Assembly: GCF_016808335.1 (NCBI RefSeq)
Contig: NC_053150.1
Span: 47,705,607 to 47,769,606 of the forward strand
Direction of reading: 5' to 3'
Length of the DNA stretch: 64,000 nucleotides
Source of the DNA: Panicum virgatum
Taxonomy: Eukaryota > Streptophyta > Magnoliopsida > Poales > Poaceae
A program made the position numbers and the translations under genes. The stretch's first letter is position 1; the number at the start of each line of letters is the position of its first letter. The notes beneath the pieces were generated by a model that saw only the letters and a program-made list of their open reading frames with translations, had not been told where the DNA came from and did not search any database. Below are positions 55,821 to 64,000 of this stretch, piece by piece.

Positions 55821-56198
55821 ATGGCGTCATCGTCCGTCGCCTCCCTCTTCTCTGCGGCCTCGGCTCTCCCCGCCGGCGTTGGCGGGCGCCAACAGCAGCG
55901 GCAGCCGAGGCGGCTGGTGGTGGCGGCGGCGGCGAAGCGCCGGTACAAGGGGACGGTGAGGAGGGAGGCGGCGCTGGCGGAGCTGGTGGAGCGGAAGGTG
56001 GCGGAAGCGATGGAGGCGTGCGCGGGGCGCGAGGCGGAGGCCGGGTGCCGCGTGGCGTGGGACGAGGTGGAGGAGGTGAGCCGGGCCAGGGCCGACCTCC
56101 GCCGCCGCATCGCCGAGGCCCCCGGCGACCCGCTCGAGCCCTTCTGCGCGCACAACCCCGACGCCGACGACTGCGCCGTCGTCTACGTCGACGACTGA
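55821..56198 (+). CDS. CP12: CP12, Calvin-cycle regulatory protein, plastid
   Basis: CP12 is a small redox-switched scaffold that ties GAPDH and phosphoribulokinase into an inactive complex in the dark. Intronless, 125 aa, as usual for the family. A Ser/Ala/Gln/Arg-rich transit peptide covers about residues 1-37. The N-terminal cysteine pair is Cys67 and Cys76, followed by the core AWDEVEEVS (79-87). The C-terminal pair is Cys109 and Cys118 in DPLEPFCAHNPDADDC, both pairs with the family spacing of eight. The end is VVYVDD instead of the usual TYDN-like end, and the linker is Arg-rich, so it may be a diverged (CP12-3-like) member. Start: the ATG at 55821 in a CCAATGGCG context; the frame upstream is 5' UTR. 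It is convergent with the SAC3C-like gene. Confidence 0.92.
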   Translation: MASSSVASLFSAASALPAGVGGRQQQRQPRRLVVAAAAKRRYKGTVRREAALAELVERKVAEAMEACAGREAEAGCRVAWDEVEEVSRARADLRRRIAEAPGDPLEPFCAHNPDADDCAVVYVDD

Positions 56199-56799
56199 CT
56201 GCGCCATGCGTCCGCCGCGGCTCGCTTCTTCAATCTGGCTCTGAATCACCATGGGCGTGGTTCTTTGTTTACTGCGTGCAGATCGATCGAGGCTCCAGAA
56301 AGAGAACATGTTTCAGCTTTCAGCTTTGCATTGAATTATCACAGACACGTTAGTAGTAACAATGGTATGATTAGGCACCATTAGCTTTGCTTCATCAATC
56401 AGAGAGTGAACAAGAATTTACTTCAGTTCTTGGCGGTTTCATCTGCCCCCTGTATGCTAAATCTGAATGCGACGAGCATTTCTGATCGTAGTCTACGACT
56501 GCCTGCGCCTGGTGAGGGCAACTCAAGATCGATCAATATCCACTCATGTGTTTTATAAGATTGATTGCAATTCAAAACCAGAAGATGTAGCATGCTTCGA
56601 TATGAAATTTTGATACCAAGTACGTACGAAGATTGGACAACTTTTTTTGTTGTTGTTGTCACACCATCTGAACCGTGTACAAATTTGTTATTGTACACAA
56701 CATAGTTGACACTTTTTCTTGTTACAGTAGCAAGTATTCGTGTGGGTCGTGGAGAAATGTTTAACATGTAACATCAGACAAGTTCTTTCCTGATACATT
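56199..56799. other. Convergent 3' UTRs of CP12 and the SAC3C-like gene
   Basis: The 600-bp gap between two stop codons facing each other. No further gene. Transcripts of the two genes may overlap here. Confidence 0.5.
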
Positions 56800-59700
56800 C
56801 TACAATCCATTAACCTGAATTACAATGCTCTTTTCATCCCTTGAGATGTAAATGCCGTTACTTTGGGGCATGGATGTCGGTAGGCTGAAGCTTGTCTGTT
56901 TAGGCACAAAAGCTTTCATACCTTCGCTTGTCCTGATTTCAAGTCCACATATTCTGCAGAGAGTTTCCAGTTCCGACTCCTAAACGATTGCCAATAAGCA
57001 TCAGTATCCCCGAATTCCTAACATCAGTGCAATTTATAGGTTCTAGCTTACAGAAAGATTACCTCGATCATCAGGATTTCTGACAAATGCTCCAAAGGGT
57101 GGTGTTGGAGTTTGTAGCCGCTATGGTTGAAGTACATTAAGGCTCTAGCTCGGACCTTCAGCAGCAAAATTGGAGAGATTGAAGTTGACACCAAAACACA
57201 AAATGATCAGCCAAAGTTCAAGCTTGTGCGCAAGGCAAACAATAGCATATTGCTTATTTTCCTCCCTATAATGACAGTACTAGTTTTGATACAGAAAACA
57301 ATTGAAAGGGGAAAAATATGAGACCAGCATCAGAAACTCCAGATGGTTTTATTTTTAATGAATGGATCAAAACACAATTAAAAGTATAATTGACAATCAA
57401 AATTTCTTGAAATCCTTTTGCCACGAAATCAATCATCTGTTCAGTATTATTTAGGCTTAAAAGGCATTTCAATGAGAAAAAAAATAGGCTTGTTAAAGAA
57501 AGGGCTAAGAAACCAATTTAGAAGAGAAGTTTATGCCAACTGAAAATGCCAACCTCTCATCTGGACTCACCTCATTGAGAAACGGCTCAACAAGGCGCAA
57601 CTGAAGATCTGTTGCTTCAGCTGCTATCATGCAAAAGAAGCGCTTGAAGTTTCCTAGGTGGTAGCATCTACAATAAATATATACAATTATCTAAGATTCA
57701 AAAAACATGGCTCAGCATGAAATTAATCAAGCAGTCAGCCAGGAATCAACAAGATGTACTTATGACTAAATCATACAACCGGATACACAGACAGAAAGTC
57801 AAAATGATGCCACAGGCTTTGGGCTCAATGATAAGAATGGAAATAGGAGCATGAACAAAAAGGAAAGTTCACATTGGCAAGCAATACATATAGAAGTTAC
57901 CTTAATAAATTTCTCGCCAATAACATTTCCTTTGACTGTCTAACTTGAGGAGGTAATTGGCTATACCACAAAGAGAGTGAATCTACCTGAAGATAAGCAG
58001 AAAGTCAGGCTATGTAGTATTTACTAGATGGAGTAAGGTAAAGCATAAATAATATGAACAGGTAAATAGAACAAATTTCAACATGGAAGCAATAAGAATG
58101 GGGAAAGAATTACCATTTTCGGTATCTTGCAGCCCAAATGTAGAAGCACATAGAAGGAATAATATTCGGCCTCTCTTTTGCTGTGGGAATCACTCTCATG
58201 GATTGCATGATACATATCAAACAGAGAAAGCAGGCATTTTGTTAGTTGCTCCATGTTTAGGAAACACAATGAAGATGCATCTGAATCCTGACAAGACCTA
58301 GCAAGTCTTTGATGGGACCTAATATGAAATGTTACCTGGGAAGTAGGCAGGTATTAGATAAAGCTTTAAAGAGGAATACTTTAATATAAGTTAAACTGGA
58401 AGCGATGGTATTCCTCCAGCTGGAAAGAAAAGGTATGCCAGCAACACAGCAAAAATTAACAGTGCCAAATAATTTTTTTAAAAAAAAGACCACCTGATGG
58501 GTAAAAACTGATGTATAAAAGGCCAGACAGAAATTACCACCCATTAAACAATAGTTCAGAGGAAAAAAAACATAATTTCCATCCTGGATTGGGAACAAAA
58601 GATAACTTAAACAACCATTTGAGCATATCTAGTTATCCTGCCTGATATCATGTGCATAGAGTGATCAATTGGTAAGAAAATTGATACTGCAACGTTCCTT
58701 CAAGGAAAAAAGGAAAATTAAGATTGTTTTGTGAGCACAGAAAATCTAACTTTTAAACTGAATGAAATATGGTTTTTGAATCAAGAGGAACTGTTATCTG
58801 ACTTCCCAAAACTTAGCTTTAAGGGTCATCAGACTAGACTCTATTGAAAGTTCAATGTTATAAATTGAAGCTTCAAGAACAACAAAGATAATCTGGAATT
58901 ATAAAACATAGTTGATGCATTAAAGGGAGTTCACAAGATGGGAATATACCACGTCCTCATATATTTGAATTGCTTGATGATTCACTACATTCTGCATACT
59001 GAGGTCTTGTCTTATAGACCTTGTTCTATCAAAGATAAAATCATGGATTGTCTCAAACGGATGCTCTGAAGAATCCAATAAATGCAAAAGATAATCCATT
59101 GTTTCTCGCAAAACCGGCAGAGGACGTATATCTGAAGCCATTACATTTGTGGAAGATATAGTTCTGCAGAACTAGCATGAAACCAGGATTTAGAAAAAGA
59201 AATGTGGAATTCACAAAATACTTAGCGGTTATTTCATACTTTTATAATATATACAATGTTCATACGGTCATTCAGACAAACAGAAAAGCATAAACAGAGG
59301 TAAAACTAACTATTGCAATGTCCATATTGCTACTTACCATATATAATTTTCAGCGGTTAGTAAAGAGTTTAAGACCACAAGGATATAGGACAGTGGGTTC
59401 TATGATTTTCTTTCTCTGCCAATGTGATGACAAATTAAGCAGAATTCTTTTACAAGTTATTAAGCCTATTCCTTGCAAACTTTCCATTTGAGCAATTCAG
59501 GAACCCAGAATTGTCTCTTATCCGATAACTTTCTAGAAAAAGAGGGAATCCCAAGCAAAAGGAAATGCCTGTCCAACGAAAATGTAGGGCCAACATCTGC
59601 AATACGTCCTTGTTGATCATAACAATACAGCTTCGTTTTGTCCTTGAGATGATTCGACATAAAGAACGCCTATGAAGGGAGGTCCCGACATCGGTGGCAT

Positions 59701-60531
59701 ATGCAACAATAGTTCGCAAATCGCAACTAACATAAAAAGTTCGCCAGTTCCAGCACCAATGGCAGATCTTCCTGTAAACATAAGTACATGACAGTTGGAT
59801 GAACGTATGCATCCAGCGACATAAATCCACAAAGAGCAGGCGATAATCTAACTACCACATGGAAGGATGTAGCTGGTCAGGCCATTTGAATTGGGAGAAG
59901 ACTACAAGTAGTCAAGCACATACAGGCAAAAGGACCAGCAAGGAAGTATAAACCTCACCTTTTTGACGGCGAGGGAAGAAGACGTCCGTGTGGGATCACC
60001 GCCCACCCGCTCAAGCACGGCCAGGTCCCTCAGCCGTTCCCTCTGCGCTCGTTCCCTCGCTGCAACAGAAGACCACGGAATCCATAAGATCAATCACCAC
60101 ACAATCGATCAAACTGGACCGTACTCCTCGCATAATTTCGTCGAATAGGTGGAGCGCATTGGGCGTCATGTCAACCCGGCAGGTTCTTATTATCAAAAAA
60201 AAAAAAACCCCCGGCAGGTTCTAGTGCCTTCGCCGAACAGGCAGGTCGCACGGATGTGAGCAAGGAGGGGGTTACCAGGGCACATGTCAGGGCAGGTTCC
60301 CACAATCGGCGCTGCGTCGTCCACGGTACAGGCCGGTGCCGGAGTTGGGTTGACCGCCGCACGGTAGGCGGTGGAGGAAGGAGTTGGTGGGGAGGAGCGG
60401 CCTCTGCCACCCCCTCCGCCACCATGGCGTCCGCGTCCATATCCTTGCCAGCCTCCGCCACCACGACCGCCACCGTGGTGTCCCCGTCCTTGCCAGCCTC
60501 TGCCACGGGAGGAGCTCGAGCCCCGGTCCAT
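56800..60531 (-). CDS. SAC3C: SAC3 family protein C-like (SAC3/GANP domain)
   Basis: SAC3/GANP proteins scaffold mRNA export complexes at nuclear pores. Minus-strand exons: 60531-60276, 60059-59959, 59171-58950, 58335-58114, 57986-57901, 57667-57571, 57155-57063 and 56979-56800; all GT/AG, 418 aa, near the size of plant SAC3C. The N-terminus is Arg/Gly-rich (RGG-like, about residues 9-46). [20 protein letters not shown], then [54 protein letters not shown] and [14 protein letters not shown] are hallmarks of the SAC3 domain. Exon 3 starts after CTAG, fixed by the conserved FCRTISS. The start ATG at 60531 was chosen because it opens the Gly/Arg-rich stretch; the frame is open further upstream without homology. 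A few hundred bases of intron 2 look coding-like (see rejected items). Confidence 0.9.
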
Positions 60532-61896
60532 GGCTTCGATCTGGAGCTCCTGAGGGCTGGGGGTAGTTTGGAAAGTTGGAAATGGTTGAGGAAGCGACTG
60601 GTGCTCCAGTGCACTGGGGCCCCCGTGCACCCAACCCAACGGATTCCATCCGTCGGATGCAACGTGGACGCACCAGATGTACCAACTGTGCATCCAGTCA
60701 GTTTTCAGTTTAGTCCCTGTCTTTTCCTCGAACCCGCAGTCCAACTTGGATGCACAGTCTCCTGGAGCAGCTACTTCAGTCAACAAGAACAACCGTTTAA
60801 ACTGCTCAGTCATTGTGAATTGTGATACAATAAAACTTTTTTTTCGCTTGAGCTTGCTATAAATAATTTGACTCTTCAGATTTACACAAAAAAGTTTTGG
60901 TTTTCCAAGCATTGCTAGGGTTTGATTGATAATTTTTAGCAAGGACTAAGATACAATGTTGTAACCATTGCTTACATAGTAGAGATCCGTCCGGGGCTTC
61001 AATAATTTGGCTATGGATCATGTTAGCGTGATAATCTAACGCGCAATGTAGAAAACATGCTTGTTTCGCATTGTCGTGTATGTATGTATGTAGGCGTGGG
61101 CACCTTCCAAGGAGGAGCTCGTGACGCAGTCTTGGCGCACGAGCTCGTGGCCGGGGAAATTGGCAAGTCTGTTTCATTGTAATCCCCTTGTTAAGAAAAA
61201 TTGCTGTGTTCTGGGCTTCTGGCAGTGCCAATCTCGTCAGTTCTAGTTCCTCGTGTGCTTTCGTTCGAGGTCATCGCATTCTTGGTGACTTCATCGCTTT
61301 CTGGTTGTATCCATGTGCTTGCCGAGTTGCTCACTGGCGGAGCTGTGTATCGATAAAACTGGGTCGTGCCCCCCTCCCCTTGGCCCAAATAAAATCATAT
61401 AGGTATACGAAGGCCCATCTGGCCATCTCGTTTGTCCACTCACGGACTGACCCAGGCTGGCACAAGGGGCCAGACCGGCAGACCGCACAGCGCACACAGC
61501 GTCGAGGCGACGGCCGCAGTGTCGCTCGTGCCTCGTCGCCCCCCCCCCCCCCCCCCGCCTCCGCCTCTGCTGCCGCCGGCGCCAGGTCCGGCGGTCTCCA
61601 TCGTCTACTGCTCGCCGGCCGCTGCAGCTGGTCGCGAGATCAATCGGAATCCGCTTGCCACAATCCGCCAATTGCAATTCCCCAATCCGTAATCCCCAAT
61701 CCCCAATCAGCAAAATTCAGCATCATCCGCATTCTGGCATTCGGCAAGAAGGCAACAACAGGTAACTAGGCTGATTCTTATTGGCTGCTTTAGTACTTGC
61801 GTATTCCGTTAATCCGTTCCTTGCTTTCCACCTTCAAAAACAGCATCTTGTTTTACCTATAACTGATAGGATTAGTTGTACCAATTTTAGGTACAA
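60532..61896. other. Upstream region of SAC3C-like gene and spacer
   Basis: The first 100-300 bp should hold the promoter of the minus-strand gene. Positions 61190-61770 have overlapping frames of 65-193 codons without a domain and a C-run of about 18 near 61540. No gene recognised. Confidence 0.4.
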
Positions 61897-62410
61897 ATGG
61901 TTAAAGAGAAACCAATTTATGAATTTTTCAAAAAGAAAAGGGATGATCCGATTGTGGATCCAGAGGAACCTCCAGTTCTTGCCCCCTTAATTGGATTGGA
62001 ACAAATACAAGATGAAGAACAACAATCAGTTAGACCTGCTGTATTTCGAGGACTTGAATTCCTGGAACGAGATCCGGCACTGCGTCCACAAATTTGGGAA
62101 TATCCTAGCAATCAACAAGATGAAGTACGGCGTGCATACTTGAAGTTAGGCCCAATGCAACCTAAATTGTAGAATTATAAGGCTTCTGGACCAAAAGGGC
62201 GTCAGCGTCGTTTCAAGTTTAGTTGGTTCAGTGATTTTCCTTCTTGGTTAGAGTATTCAAAGAGCAACCACCGTGCATATTGTCTTCTTTGCTTCATTTC
62301 CAGTAAGAATATAAAGAGAAGAAGTGGTTTTGATGTCTTCACAGTATAAGGTTTTGACACATGGAAGAAGGTTCATGATGGCAAAAATTGTGCTTTCTTA
62401 GTTCATACTA
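61897..62410 (+). pseudogene. zf-TTF / hAT-type (ZMYM1-like) gene remnant
   Basis: One plus frame from the ATG at 61897 carries KPIYEFFKKKRDDPI, WEYPSNQQDEVRRAYLKLGP, then the TTF-type zinc-finger region FSWFSDFPSWLEYSKSNHRA with YCLLCFIS. It continues with SGFDVFTV and GFDTWKKVHDGKNCAFLVH. In-frame stops are present at 62170 (TAG) and 62347 (TAA). The homology breaks off near 62410, where unrelated DNA starts, so the hAT dimerisation domain is missing. This is a domesticated-type or transposon-derived gene end, not functional. Confidence 0.85.
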
Positions 62411-63313
62411 GAAATGGCCGCGGCGTTGCCGCGTGCGGCCAGTGGACGGGTCGGTGTTGCACATTTGTTGTTTCGCTGGCATAAATATATCTATCGTATA
62501 GTGTAGTTGGGGGTTTGGAGTCTATTGCTGTTTATATACTTGGTCTTTCAGGTGGACTAAAACTTTTTTCTAAAAATTAAAGAACAGACGCTATGGTTAT
62601 GGATCACCAACAAATCCAAGTAAACATTTTAGTTTCTTCCTATATTTAGTTTTCGAGTAAGTTTAGCGTATTAGTGCTCATTAGTTTTATACAGGTCGTA
62701 GGCCAAGCCAAAATCTTGTGCTATGTACAGTATTTGGGTATTAGCATTAGTATTATTTTCAAAAAAAAATTGCATCAGTATCACTAGTTAGGGACAGGTG
62801 TGCCACTGTGCCTCCTCCTTAATATTGGGCCGTCCTTTTATGTCTGTAAACCACACATGGTGGTCACAAAAAATTACGAAATGAAAATGACACGACTTGG
62901 GTTTGTAACTTAAACACACAGCCAGTGACTACTTCGGAAACGCTGCAAAGCATAGATATTAAGCAAATTCGCGTGCTCTACATAAACGTCGTCAATCCAA
63001 ATATGAACAGAAACTTCCAGTGGATAACGCAAAGGGCAGGACGAAATTAAGTTAGCTTAACCAGGCTGAGATTGTATTCAGCACACATGGCCATCCACTC
63101 ATTCCTGCACCAATGTACACCGCCTCTCTGAGTTTACAGGCTACGATGAGCACCCTCCATAATTCTGGGATATCAGTCATCCAGCAAGTCCAAACTTGCA
63201 AAGGTTACAGTGCGCAGCTGCATTACAGGAAATCAACAACACGCTATGTTTGTTTAACCATCTCAAAAGACCGGAGTGGCTCAATGATTAAGCAGCATAT
63301 GTAATTTCCCCGC
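62411..63313. other. Spacer beginning with a GCGTTGCCGCG motif
   Basis: The first 40 bp read ACTAGAAATGGCCGCGGCGT and TGCCGCGTGCGGCC, a GC-rich, self-complementary word seen at ends of some plant mobile elements. The rest is AT-rich. No gene until the terminal exons of the right-edge gene. Confidence 0.4.

Positions 63314-64000
<687 letters not shown>

Noticed and set aside
59450..59830. 126-codon minus frame in SAC3C intron 2 with coding-like texture
   Set aside because: Three minus frames look equally coding-like and none can be linked to the SAC3 domain by splice sites. It may be a decayed gene fragment, but I could not name it.

Overview
The window is nuclear DNA of a grass, most likely a panicoid-type monocot. 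Genes have many introns with GT/AG borders, N-terminal coding ends are very GC-rich, plastid-targeted proteins (CP12, a PsbP-domain protein) and plant-type kinase and HMG-CoA reductase are encoded, and the spacers are crowded with grass MITEs, LINE tails, a MULE and hAT-like remnants. No bacterial, organellar or CRISPR-like feature is visible.

Layout, left to right. 0-3.2 kb: a poly(A)-tailed retroelement-like block, a duplicated fragment of the AHL gene, and a minus-strand LINE 3' end. 3.3-9.0 kb: RabGGTase beta subunit (+, 9 exons), with a 3.6-kb MULE plus a nested LINE fragment in intron 4. 10.0-12.7 kb: an AT-hook/PPC (AHL) DNA-binding protein (-, 5 exons), convergent with the former. 12.7-21.4 kb: no convincing gene; MITEs, retro-tails and a 1.16-kb AT-rich element. 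21.4-23.0 kb: a thylakoid-lumen PsbP-domain protein (+, 8 exons). 24.6-26.2 kb: the B2-type mitotic kinase CDKB2 (+, 6 exons), with MSA-like promoter motifs and a 948-bp retroelement just upstream. 26.2-35.8 kb: a repeat field that includes shattered copies of CDKB2 exon 5, one of them split by an 809-bp hAT-like element, several Tourist-like MITEs and a large inverted repeat. 35.9-40.4 kb: HMG-CoA reductase (+, 4 exons) with a 5'-truncated RTE retrotransposon in intron 2. 43.9-45.2 kb: a 99-aa single-pass membrane protein of unknown function (+). 46.3-49.4 kb: two decayed minus-strand gene remnants, a BTAF1/MOT1 helicase fragment and an internally deleted CC-NB-LRR gene. 51.6-55.2 kb: protein phosphatase 7 (+, 5 exons). 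55.8-56.2 kb: CP12 (+, intronless). 56.8-60.5 kb: a SAC3C-like mRNA-export protein (-, 8 exons). 61.9-62.4 kb: a broken zf-TTF/hAT-type gene. 63.3-64.0 kb: the last two exons of an unidentified minus-strand gene that runs off the window.

The intact genes are independent housekeeping, signalling and plastid genes, not an operon-like system. Exon structures were built by hand: every multi-exon model given closes in frame (314, 363, 255, 331, 563, 99, 425 and 418 aa). I did not find a clearly new biological system. The most interesting material is the mobile-element and gene-fragment record: partial copies of two resident genes placed elsewhere in the same window, adjacent BTAF1 and NLR remnants, a MITE that ends about 50 bp before the PP7 start codon, and a 46-bp-arm near-perfect palindrome made from MULE coding sequence.
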